From positions 1 to 25,893 of the forward strand of contig JANRJF010000154.1 of NCBI GenBank assembly GCA_033764095.1: a stretch of DNA of 25,893 nucleotides, in the 5' to 3' direction. The notes beneath the pieces are model-generated. The model was not told where the DNA came from and did no database searches. It saw only the letters and a program-made list of their open reading frames with translations. Below are positions 1 through 7,413 of the stretch, one piece after another (position 1 is the first letter of the stretch; every line of letters begins with the position of its first letter). The DNA is from JBDTMT01 sp033764095. GTDB taxonomy: Bacteria; Desulfobacterota; Binatia; HRBIN30; CADEER01. The position numbers and the translations under genes were made by a program.

Positions 1-1
1 C

Positions 2-325
2 CTGTCGCCGCAGGGCGGCGATCTCGACGAGCTCGGCGAGTGCGCCCGCGCGCTGCCCGAGGGCGCGGCGCGCGACGCGCTGCTGGCGCTGCTGCCGCAG
101 TGCGGCAGCGGCAGCGGCGGCGCGGCGGTGGCAGAGCCGGCGTCGGCGGCGCTGCGCCACGCGCACGGACGCACCCTGCCGTACACGCCGTGCGGCTCGG
201 ATCCGTTCGGCGCCTTCGCCCCCTGTCACCACGATGGCGACGGCTGTGCCGTCGCGACCTGTCCCGGCACCGCCGTCGGATGGCACACCCCAGCGAGGTC
301 TACGCGATGGACAGTCAACATCTGA
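2..325 (+). CDS. C-terminal end of an unrecognised protein (5' truncated)
   Basis: The frame is open from the window edge to a TGA at 323-325 and shows the same strong G/C third-position bias as the genes that follow, so I take it as the last 107 codons of a real gene that starts outside the window. The tail holds several cysteines (in the segments LGECARALP, YTPCGSD, FAPCHHDGDGCAVATCPG) but no complete motif that I recognise. Its stop overlaps the start of the downstream radical SAM gene (ATG at 307) by 19 bases, which suggests translational coupling and membership of the same operon. Function unknown. Confidence 0.55.
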   Translation: MSPQGGDLDELGECARALPEGAARDALLALLPQCGSGSGGAAVAEPASAALRHAHGRTLPYTPCGSDPFGAFAPCHHDGDGCAVATCPGTAVGWHTPARSTRWTVNI

Positions 326-2205
326 GAGAGCGGATGCTGGCGCGCGAGCGCGTCGCCAACGTCAAGAAGCACTGGGTGCGCCTGGTGACCGCCTGCAACA
401 GTCGGTGCGTCTTCTGTCTCGACACCGACACCCCGCGCAACATCTACATCCCGGAAGACGAGGTGAAGAAGGAGCTGCGGCGCGGCCGCGAGCAGCTGCA
501 CGCCGACAAGGTGATCATCTCCGGCGGCGAGGCCTCGATCCACCCGAAGTTCATCGAGTTCGTCCGCTACGCCAAGGAGATCGGCTACGACCGCGTGCAG
601 ACCGTCACCAACGGCATGATGATGTCGAAGCGCGAGTTCTACAACGCGGCGGTCGACGCGGGGCTCGGCGAGGTGACCTTCAGCCTGCACGGCCACACCG
701 CCGAGCTGCACGACCGCCTCACCGCGGTCCCCGGCGCGTTCCGCAAACTGATGAAGGGAATGATGCGCGCGATCCGCGAGAACCGCATCATCGTCAACGT
801 CGACGTCTGCATCAACAAGCAGAACGTCCCGTACATCGACCGCATCGTCGATCTCTGCCTGTCGGTCGGCGTGCGCGAGTACGACCTGCTGCACGTCATC
901 CCGCAGGGCCTCGCCTTCGAGAACCGCAACGACCTCTTCTACGACCCGATCGACCACCTGCCGCGCCTGCAGAAGGTCTTCCGTCTCAACCGCCATCCCG
1001 GCGTGGTGATCTGGACCAACCGCTTCCCGGTCGAGTTCCTCGAGGACCTGGAGGATCTCATCCAGGATCCGCACAAGATGCTCGACGAGGTGAACGGCCG
1101 CCGCTTCCAGGTGCGCAAGTACATCGACGAGGGCACGCCGCTCGAGTGCCGCGACAAGGAGCGCTGCCAGTACTGCTTCATCGAGCCGTTCTGCAACACC
1201 GCCGACCGCGTCATCGCCCGCCAGAACGAGCGGCGCTGGGAGGTGTGGTCGGTCGGCGCCGCCGACGCGGCGAGCTGGGCGCCGTACGCCAGCCTGACGC
1301 CGGCGCAGATGCCCTACGGCTGCCGCCAGATCGGCGTCGAGGTCGACGAGCTCAGCGACCTCGAGCGGTTGCCGGTGCACGCCGAGCTCGGCATCCAGGT
1401 CACCCCGGCGCGCGTCGGCCGCATGCTCGACCGCGACATCGTGCGCAATCCGCTGCTCATCGTGGCGCGCGAACCGGACCATCTGGACGTGCTGCTCGGC
1501 GACGCGGCGCTGCCGGCCGGCGTCGCGCTGGAGGTCCAGCTCAACCAGCGCACCGCGCCGTGGCTGCTCGCCCATCGCGACCGCCTGCAGCGCCATCTCG
1601 CCCAGCTGCGCCTCCACCAGCCGAGCTGGGAGTTCCTCAAGGACGCGATCGACAACGACGTGCGCAATCCACAGGCGTTCTTCACCGCGCTGGCGCTGCC
1701 GGTGCGGGTGAGCGGCCTGCCGCCGTGCACGACCCCGAACGTCGAGATCGCCGAGGCGCCGCGCGTGCTGCACGCACACCTGTTCGACCGCGACACCGGC
1801 CGGCTCAACATCCGGGAGCTGGCGCGCGAGCACGTCATCCGCGGCTACTGGGGCAAGTCGGTGCGCTGCCGCGACTGCGCCGTCACCGACCGCTGCGAGG
1901 GCGCGCACATCAACTTCCTGCGCGACCAGGGCTTCAGACAGCTGACGCCGCTGCGCGACGGCGCCTGGGCCGCATCGGCGGTCGAACAGATGGCGCGCGT
2001 CTTCCCCGAGCTGCCGAAGCGCCTGCGCGACGGCACGCCGCTGCAGCCGGTGGCGGAGAGCCTGCCCGGCTTCGCGCCGCCGCAGCCGGCGGCGGTCGAA
2101 CCGCTGATGATGATCGCCGAACAGGTCAAGGAGGCGCGCGAGCAGCGCCGCCGCGAGGCAGCCGAGCGCGACGCGGCGCGCAAGGCCGCCGCCCCGCCGG
2201 CCTGA
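307..2205 (+). CDS. Radical SAM protein with long C-terminal half and two CX2CX5C clusters
   Basis: This 632-residue protein has the radical SAM cluster motif CX3CX2C at C30, C34 and C37 and the GGE motif near 73-75, so it should bind a 4Fe-4S cluster and SAM. After the core (about 20-260), C281, C287, C290 and C296 form a first auxiliary-cluster-like set. A second CX2CX5C set lies at C521, C524 and C530, after some 200 residues that I do not recognise. The end is a charged Ala/Arg/Glu helix. The ATG at 307 is chosen because GCGAGG lies about 8 bases upstream; the longer open frame from 40 reads Arg-rich out-of-frame sequence that overlaps the preceding gene. The neighbours are all radical SAM genes, so peptide modification is the likely role (inference); the substrate is not shown. 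Confidence 0.88.
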   Translation: MDSQHLRERMLARERVANVKKHWVRLVTACNSRCVFCLDTDTPRNIYIPEDEVKKELRRGREQLHADKVIISGGEASIHPKFIEFVRYAKEIGYDRVQTVTNGMMMSKREFYNAAVDAGLGEVTFSLHGHTAELHDRLTAVPGAFRKLMKGMMRAIRENRIIVNVDVCINKQNVPYIDRIVDLCLSVGVREYDLLHVIPQGLAFENRNDLFYDPIDHLPRLQKVFRLNRHPGVVIWTNRFPVEFLEDLEDLIQDPHKMLDEVNGRRFQVRKYIDEGTPLECRDKERCQYCFIEPFCNTADRVIARQNERRWEVWSVGAADAASWAPYASLTPAQMPYGCRQIGVEVDELSDLERLPVHAELGIQVTPARVGRMLDRDIVRNPLLIVAREPDHLDVLLGDAALPAGVALEVQLNQRTAPWLLAHRDRLQRHLAQLRLHQPSWEFLKDAIDNDVRNPQAFFTALALPVRVSGLPPCTTPNVEIAEAPRVLHAHLFDRDTGRLNIRELAREHVIRGYWGKSVRCRDCAVTDRCEGAHINFLRDQGFRQLTPLRDGAWAASAVEQMARVFPELPKRLRDGTPLQPVAESLPGFAPPQPAAVEPLMMIAEQVKEAREQRRREAAERDAARKAAAPPA

Positions 2206-2222
2206 GGAGCGACGCGAGAGCG

Positions 2223-3260
2223 ATGGCCAATCTCGGCTACCTGCAGCTGACGCGGAACTGCTACCAGAAGTGCCAGTTCTGCAGTAACCCGCCCTCCGGC
2301 GTGCATCTCGACGACACGGCGATGCGCGCCAACATCGATCGCCTGGTCGAGATGGGCTACGACGGCGTCATTCTCACCGGCGGCGAGCCGAGCATCTCCG
2401 AGCTGCTCTTTCCCGCCCTGCAGTACGCGCGCGAGCGCCAGCTGTTCAGCCGCATGATCACCAACGGCCAGAAGCTGGCCGACAAGGACTTCTTCCGCCG
2501 CTGCGTCGATGCCGGCCTGACCCACATCCACGTCTCGCTGCACAGCTACCGGCGCGAGGTGCACGACTACATCACGCAGTACAAAGGGGCGTGGGACGTG
2601 CTCATCCAGTGTCTGGAGAACGTGCCGGAGATGGGCATCACCTGCGACATCAACACGGTGATCAACGTCTACAACTGCGACCACCTCGACGAGACGGTGC
2701 AGTGGATCTGCGAGCGCTTCCCGTTCATCCGGCACTTCGTCTGGAACAACATGGATCCGGACGGCAACCGCGCCGAAGAGAACCCGGACTGCATCCCGAA
2801 GCACTACGAGTTCCAGGTCTCGCTGGAGCGCGCCATGGAGTACCTGGTCGCCACCGGGCGCAGCTTCCGCGCCGAGCGCGTGCCGCTCTGCTACATGCGC
2901 CGCTTCGCCTGGGCGTCGACCGAGGCGCGCAAGACGATCAAGGAAGAGGAGCGCTGCATCCGCTTCCTCGACTACAAGGGCTTCATCCACCAGAAGGAGT
3001 TCCTGCACGGCAAGGGCAGCGCCTGCGACGTCTGCCGCTGGGATCCGATCTGCGCCGGCATGTTCTCGATGGCGAAGACCTACGACGAGCGCGAGCTGTC
3101 GCCGATTTTCGAGGATCCGACCGAGGTGATCGTCAAGGTGCTCGGCCACGAGCCACCGCCCGAGCTGCTCGAGCGCCTGCAGGCGCGCCGCGGCCGGCGC
3201 TCGAAGACCGAGCAGCCGTCGCTGGAGAAGCGCCAGACGGCGCTGGAGCGCGCGCTGTAA
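2223..3260 (+). CDS. Radical SAM protein, SPASM/twitch-like C-terminus
   Basis: A 345-residue radical SAM protein. The cluster cysteines are C13, C17 and C20 (NCYQKCQFC) and the GGEP motif is at 53-56. The C-terminal auxiliary set is C245 followed by CX2CX5C at C268, C271 and C277 (CDVCRWDPIC), typical of short SPASM or twitch domains in peptide maturases. A Lys/Arg/Glu-rich tail follows. The start follows GAGGAG at 2204-2209 and lies 17 bases after the previous stop, so the gene is co-transcribed with it. The layout is loosely like HxsC, the second radical SAM protein of His-Xaa-Ser systems, but I cannot confirm that assignment by eye. A role in peptide modification is inferred from context. 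Confidence 0.88.
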   Translation: MANLGYLQLTRNCYQKCQFCSNPPSGVHLDDTAMRANIDRLVEMGYDGVILTGGEPSISELLFPALQYARERQLFSRMITNGQKLADKDFFRRCVDAGLTHIHVSLHSYRREVHDYITQYKGAWDVLIQCLENVPEMGITCDINTVINVYNCDHLDETVQWICERFPFIRHFVWNNMDPDGNRAEENPDCIPKHYEFQVSLERAMEYLVATGRSFRAERVPLCYMRRFAWASTEARKTIKEEERCIRFLDYKGFIHQKEFLHGKGSACDVCRWDPICAGMFSMAKTYDERELSPIFEDPTEVIVKVLGHEPPPELLERLQARRGRRSKTEQPSLEKRQTALERAL

Positions 3261-3263
3261 CCG

Positions 3264-5576
3264 ATGCCGCGCCTGCTGTTCATCAATCCGCCGCTGGTGC
3301 TCGATGAGGACTTCATCGACTACCCGTACTTCGCCAACCACGGGCTGCTCGCCTGTGCCGGCTTGGCGGGACGCGCCGGCGCGCAGGTCGACGTCTACGA
3401 CGCCTTCGCCCGCCCCAACTCCGGCCGCCACCCGCGCGGCGAGGGCGGCCACACGCTCGGCGTCGAGCACGACGAGTTCATCGCCGATCTGCCCGACGAG
3501 GCGTACGACGTCGTGCTGCTCGGCAACTCGGTGTTCGTCCGCATCGAGGCGGCGCACCCCGAGACGCATCAGCTGATCGCCGCGCTACGCGCCCAATACC
3601 CGCGCGCCGCGCTGTTGCTGGTCGACGGCTACGTCGGCGGCCAGCACTACATGAACTACGACGCCGAGCAGGTGCTGGCGCGCTATCCCGAGCTCGACGC
3701 CATCCTCAAGTACCCGGCCGAACGCCTGTGCGCCGATCCCGACCACCTGGCGACGCTGCGCGGGACACGCGCGGTGATCACCGACGCCGGCGCGCGCGGC
3801 GGCGACCCGCTCGAGCCATTCTACTTTCTCGACGGCATCGACGTCGGCCACTTCGACGGCTTTCTGCATCGCTGCTTCGGCGACGGCCGCTGGCAGAACA
3901 CCTTCAACATCGGCCCCGGCACGCGTTCGTTCGTCAGCAGCATGGGCTGCCCGCACAAGTGCATCTTCTGCACCAGCAACCCGGGCTGGCGACGCAACGG
4001 CCGCAAGCTCTACCAGCCGATCCCGCTCACGCGTCTCAGGCACTGGGCGTATCTGCTGCGCAGCGTCTTCCACGCCGACCACCTGATCGTGCTCGACGAG
4101 ATGGTCAACGTGCGCCCCGACTTCGAGGCGCTGCTGCGCACCTTCAACGAGCTCGATTTCGTCTACGACTTCCCCAACGGCATGCGCGCCGATCACCTCA
4201 GCCGCGACGCGCTGGAGCTGATGCGAGGCCGGGTCCGCATGCTCAGCATCTCGGCCGAGAGCGCGACCCAGGAAGACCTCGACGGGCTGATCGGCAAGGG
4301 ACAGAAGCTCGACGCGATCAAGCGCGTCGCCGCCTGGTGCCAGGAGCTCGGCGTGCCGCTGATGAGCCACTACATCATTGGCTTCCCGTGGGAGACGCCG
4401 GCGCACGTCACCGCGACGCTCGACATGGCCTTCGAGCTGCACGACCGCTTCGGCGTCGTGCCGTCCATGCAGTTCGCCACCCCGATCAAGGGCACCGCGC
4501 TGCACGATCAGCTGGTCGAGCTGCGTCTGATTCCGCCCGAGGGCATCGACCTGAAGGACGGGGCGCTGTTCCAGCACAAGCCCTGCTACGAGCCGCCGCA
4601 GTGCCCACCCGGCTACGTCGCCAAGGCGCGCGCCGCCTTCGACATGAAGATCAACGCGCGCGCGGCGCGCAAGCTGATCATGAACATCACCTACAAGTGC
4701 GCCAACCGGTGCGTCTTCTGCGCCACCGGCGACCGCATCTCGGCGGCGCTCGGGTGGGACAAGATCGAGGGCATCCTGCGCCAGCATCGCGCCGAGGGGA
4801 CGACGCTGCTCGACATCGACGGCGGCGAGCCGACCACCCATCCGCAGCTCGCCGACGCGCTCAGCCTGGCGCGCGAGCTCGGCTACACGGCGATCAACCT
4901 GACCAGCAACGGCCGCCTGCTGCGCGACCCGGCGCTCACCCAGCGGCTGTTCGACGCCGGCGTCAACCACCTGCTGATCTCGCTGCACGGCGCCAGCGCC
5001 GAGGTGCACGAGGCGGCGACCGACTCGCCGGGCAGCTTCGCCCAGACGATGGCGGGCATCGAGCAGGTGATGGCGCTGCGGCCGGCCGGTGTCGCCACCG
5101 GCCTCAACGTCACCATCGTCAAAGCCAACGTCGACCACCTGCTGCCGCTCACCGAGCTGGCGATCGCCAAGGGCTTCGACAAGATCAACTTCCAGTTCAC
5201 CACCCCGTTCGGGCGCGCCTGGGACGAGGTCGTGCCGCCGCTCGACGAGGCGGCGCGTGCGGTGATGGCGGTGATCGACCGCTGTGCCGCGCGCATCCAG
5301 ATCCACGTCATCAACGCGCAGCTGTGCGCCTTCCCCGGCTACGAGTCGTACGTCGCCGCCGATCTGCAGAAGCTCGGCCGCACCATGGTGTTCGCCGCCG
5401 ACCCGCGCTTCCCTGAGCAGGTCAACCTCTACGAGTGGCTCGGCGCCAAGCGCGAGAAGCGCGAGGTCTGCCACACCTGCCCGTGGACGACGGTGTGCGA
5501 AGGCTTCCAGGTGTTCGCCGAGGACAAGCCCGACATGCGTGTCGAACGCGCCCGTCCGGTCGTCGCACACGCCTAA
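3264..5576 (+). CDS. B12-binding-like protein with two tandem radical SAM domains
   Basis: This 770-residue protein combines three parts. Residues 1-170 begin with the FINPP start and alternating beta/alpha pattern of the cobalamin-binding (Rossmann) domain found before B12-dependent radical SAM enzymes; I see no DxHxxG motif, as is common there. The first radical SAM domain follows, with C229, C233 and C236 (CPHKCIFC), in the Elp3/MiaB style with the segment YIIGFPWETP. A second complete domain has C479, C483 and C486 (CANRCVFC), GGEP at 520-523, and a C-terminal CX2CX5C at C736, C739 and C745. The frame is continuous and evenly biased, so the fusion looks real. It starts three bases after the preceding stop. 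Likely roles (inference) are a B12-dependent radical methylation or cyclisation plus a second peptide modification. Confidence 0.85.
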   Translation: MPRLLFINPPLVLDEDFIDYPYFANHGLLACAGLAGRAGAQVDVYDAFARPNSGRHPRGEGGHTLGVEHDEFIADLPDEAYDVVLLGNSVFVRIEAAHPETHQLIAALRAQYPRAALLLVDGYVGGQHYMNYDAEQVLARYPELDAILKYPAERLCADPDHLATLRGTRAVITDAGARGGDPLEPFYFLDGIDVGHFDGFLHRCFGDGRWQNTFNIGPGTRSFVSSMGCPHKCIFCTSNPGWRRNGRKLYQPIPLTRLRHWAYLLRSVFHADHLIVLDEMVNVRPDFEALLRTFNELDFVYDFPNGMRADHLSRDALELMRGRVRMLSISAESATQEDLDGLIGKGQKLDAIKRVAAWCQELGVPLMSHYIIGFPWETPAHVTATLDMAFELHDRFGVVPSMQFATPIKGTALHDQLVELRLIPPEGIDLKDGALFQHKPCYEPPQCPPGYVAKARAAFDMKINARAARKLIMNITYKCANRCVFCATGDRISAALGWDKIEGILRQHRAEGTTLLDIDGGEPTTHPQLADALSLARELGYTAINLTSNGRLLRDPALTQRLFDAGVNHLLISLHGASAEVHEAATDSPGSFAQTMAGIEQVMALRPAGVATGLNVTIVKANVDHLLPLTELAIAKGFDKINFQFTTPFGRAWDEVVPPLDEAARAVMAVIDRCAARIQIHVINAQLCAFPGYESYVAADLQKLGRTMVFAADPRFPEQVNLYEWLGAKREKREVCHTCPWTTVCEGFQVFAEDKPDMRVERARPVVAHA

Positions 5577-5577
5577 G

Positions 5578-5685
5578 ATTCACCACAGAGTCACAGAGTC
5601 ACTGAGGGCAGAGAAAAAGTAATATAAAGAGAGGTGAGCCGATTCGCTCCTCCGATCTCCGTGCCTCTGTGCCTCTGTGGTGAAT
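5578..5685. repeat. Long inverted-repeat element, CACAGAG family
   Basis: The left arm (5578-5607) begins ATTCACCACAGAG and the right arm (5657-5685) ends CTCTGTGGTGAAT. The arms pair over about 29 bases with few mismatches, and each contains two to three copies of a CACAGAG-type unit. The 50-base middle is A-rich. The element fills nearly all of the 126-base gap before the next radical SAM gene. It resembles the dispersed palindromic repeats common in environmental bacterial genomes (from memory). It could fold in RNA and uncouple expression of the flanking genes. Confidence 0.8.
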
Positions 5686-5702
5686 GCCGTCTTTGAATTG
5701 AA

Positions 5703-6662
5703 ATGAGCACCGTCAAGCTCGGCACACAGTGGTTCGACTACGCCGACGTCCTGGTCGACGTGATGATCGGGTACGCCTGCAACGTGCAGTGCGACTTCTG
5801 CTCGGTCACCGACCAGATGCGCGAGGAGAACATGCCGCTCGCGTCGGTGATGGCGATCCTGAGCGACGCGCGCGCGCGCGGCGCCACCAAGGTCGCGTTC
5901 GGCGGCGGCGAGCCGACCATCCGCAAGGGGTTGCTGCCGCTGGTGCGCTGGTGCCGCGACCGCGGCTACCGCTCGATCAAGCTGCCCTCCAACGGCCTGA
6001 TGTACTCGTACAAGGAGTACGCCCGGGAAGCGGTCGACGCCGGCGTCACCGACTTCAACCTGTCGCTGATGGCCCACACCGACGCGCTGTACGCCAGGAT
6101 CATGGGCCGGCCGGACGCCTTCGCGCTGGTCAACCAGGGGGTGCAGAACCTGGTGGCGCTCAAGCAGCAGCCGATCGGCGACCTCATCGTCAAGCACGAT
6201 ACCTGGATGCATCTCGCCGACAGCGTGGAATACTGGGCGGGCATGGGCGTGCGCCGCTTCAATCTGTGGTTGGTCTCGCTGTCCGACCGCAACAAGGACA
6301 ATCTCGAGTCGCTGCTGCCGGTGTCGACCATGCGCGACGGCATCTTCGCCGCCTTCGAGCGCGGCAAGCAGCTCGGCGTGACCGTCCTGTCGCGTCACAT
6401 TCCGCTCTGCCTGCTGCCCGGCCACGCCGAGCACATGGCCGACCTGCGCGAGGACCGCGTGCTGGTCGTCTCGCCGCGCGCGAGCTTCGCGCTGTGGGAG
6501 TCGAAGATCTCGCCCAGCGCCTACACCGCCAAGTGCGCGGGCTGCGTCCACCAGCACGGCATCTGTCTCGGCCTGCGCCGCGACTACCTCGATCGCTACG
6601 GCGACGGCGAGCTGGTCCCCGAGTACGCGACCGCCGCCGCCCGCGCCCCCAGCGCCGCCTGA
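5703..6662 (+). CDS. Radical SAM protein
   Basis: A 319-residue radical SAM protein with cluster cysteines C26, C30 and C33 (CNVQCDFC) and GGGEP at 67-71. Its C-terminal set is C278, C281 and C288, i.e. CX2CX6C rather than the CX2CX5C seen in the other radical SAM proteins here. No other domain is visible and the length is near the minimum for a core plus a short auxiliary domain. No clear ribosome binding site precedes the ATG, which is placed 17 bases after the inverted repeat; the next in-frame ATG would cut into the barrel. The gene leads the HxsD-like/HxsB-like group, so it may act on the same peptide (inference). Confidence 0.85.
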   Translation: MSTVKLGTQWFDYADVLVDVMIGYACNVQCDFCSVTDQMREENMPLASVMAILSDARARGATKVAFGGGEPTIRKGLLPLVRWCRDRGYRSIKLPSNGLMYSYKEYAREAVDAGVTDFNLSLMAHTDALYARIMGRPDAFALVNQGVQNLVALKQQPIGDLIVKHDTWMHLADSVEYWAGMGVRRFNLWLVSLSDRNKDNLESLLPVSTMRDGIFAAFERGKQLGVTVLSRHIPLCLLPGHAEHMADLREDRVLVVSPRASFALWESKISPSAYTAKCAGCVHQHGICLGLRRDYLDRYGDGELVPEYATAAARAPSAA

Positions 6663-6677
6663 GCCGTCCATCGCTTA

Positions 6678-6695
6678 GCGGCCACGGAGGGCCGC
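6678..6695. repeat. Small GC-rich inverted repeat
   Basis: GCGGCC at 6678-6683 and GGCCGC at 6690-6695 form a six-base perfect stem around ACGGAG, in the 59-base gap before the HxsD-like gene. The surrounding sequence resembles another dispersed environmental repeat type. There is no T-tract, so a terminator is not supported. Confidence 0.5.
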
Positions 6696-6721
6696 GCTAC
6701 TCCACATACGACGGGAAGACT

Positions 6722-7171
6722 ATGAGCCAGACACAGATCGACACGCTCGACGCCGCGACGTCGACCATGACCCTGTCGCTCGACATGGGCCTCTACCCGC
6801 GCGACGTCCTCTACGCCGCCGCCTACGTCTTCCTCGACCGGGCGTACGTGCTGCTCGACCGCGTCGACAGCCGCTACGTCGTGCACCTGCGCGGCAAGCA
6901 GAAGCTCGACGAGACGGCGCTGCGCGCCATGGCCGGCGAGTTCAGCAACGAGCTGCTGGCGCAGGCGCTGCGCCTGCGCGTCGCCAAGGCGAACCAGAAG
7001 ATCATCGAGGACATCACCACACTGGCGATCGCGGGCGCCGGCGGCATGCCGAGCGGCGACCGCGATCCGGCCCTGGTCGACCTCGACCAGCCGGGCGAGG
7101 ACGGCTTCCTCGACGATCCGCTCGGCATCGCCGAACCGTGGGAGGCGAAGAAGAAGGACGCCGCGTCGTGA
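6722..7171 (+). CDS. HxsD-like small protein
   Basis: This 149-residue protein resembles HxsD, the small conserved partner of HxsB in His-Xaa-Ser systems. The recognisable part is YAAAYVFLDRAYVLLDR (31-47), then a strand (RYVVHLR, 51-57) and a helix around EFSNELLAQALRLRVA (73-88). An acidic linker leads to the tail FLDDPLGIAEPWE (129-141). That tail recurs in the second HxsD-like protein encoded at 20010-20483, which supports true paralogy. HxsD function is not established; a peptide-recognition or chaperone role is inference. The start has GGGAAG just upstream. The stop TGA overlaps the GTG start of the next gene, so translation is probably coupled. Confidence 0.78.
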   Translation: MSQTQIDTLDAATSTMTLSLDMGLYPRDVLYAAAYVFLDRAYVLLDRVDSRYVVHLRGKQKLDETALRAMAGEFSNELLAQALRLRVAKANQKIIEDITTLAIAGAGGMPSGDRDPALVDLDQPGEDGFLDDPLGIAEPWEAKKKDAAS

Positions 7172-7413
7172 GCGCCGCCCGCCCGACCAGCGCGACGGTG
7201 ACGCTGCACCGCGCCCTCTACGCCGCCGACGCGATCACCGACGCCGCCGCGACCTTCGGCGACTTCGCCGCGTTCGCGGTGCACCCGCAGGGCGAGCATT
7301 ACGTGGTCGAGATCCGCGACATCGATCGCGAGGTGGACGGCGACGTGGTCGCCGAGTTCTGCAACTTCGCGCTCGCCAACACCGCCATCCGCAGGAAGAG
7401 CCCGCATGCTTGA
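7168..7413 (+). CDS. Mini HxsD-like protein
   Basis: An 81-residue protein starting at GTG 7168, which overlaps the previous TGA (GTGA), with GAAGGACG upstream as a plausible ribosome binding site. It follows the same order as the HxsD-like proteins: an initial strand (TVTLHRALY), a helix with AAATFGDFAAFAV, a strand (HYVVEIRD) and a final helix with EFCNFALANTAIRR. It lacks the long acidic C-terminal extension and the PWE tail. I read it as a shortened paralogue, perhaps one half of a heteromeric partner of the HxsB-like protein that follows. Its stop overlaps the start of that gene by eight bases. The function is unknown and the similarity was judged by eye. Confidence 0.65.
   Translation: MSAARPTSATVTLHRALYAADAITDAAATFGDFAAFAVHPQGEHYVVEIRDIDREVDGDVVAEFCNFALANTAIRRKSPHA

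Noticed and set aside
40..306. Longer N-terminus (89 residues) for the first rSAM protein
   Set aside because: Arg-rich out-of-frame sequence overlapping the end of the preceding gene; ATG 307 has a ribosome binding site and begins directly before the rSAM domain.
226..1908. 560-codon minus-strand frame opposite the first rSAM gene
   Set aside because: Composition is Ala/Val/Asp/Arg-biased shadow coding of a clearly real radical SAM gene.
2223..3260. HxsC assignment for the second rSAM gene (also considered for 15625-16638)
   Set aside because: General rSAM similarity only; I could not see features that distinguish HxsC, so no symbol is given.
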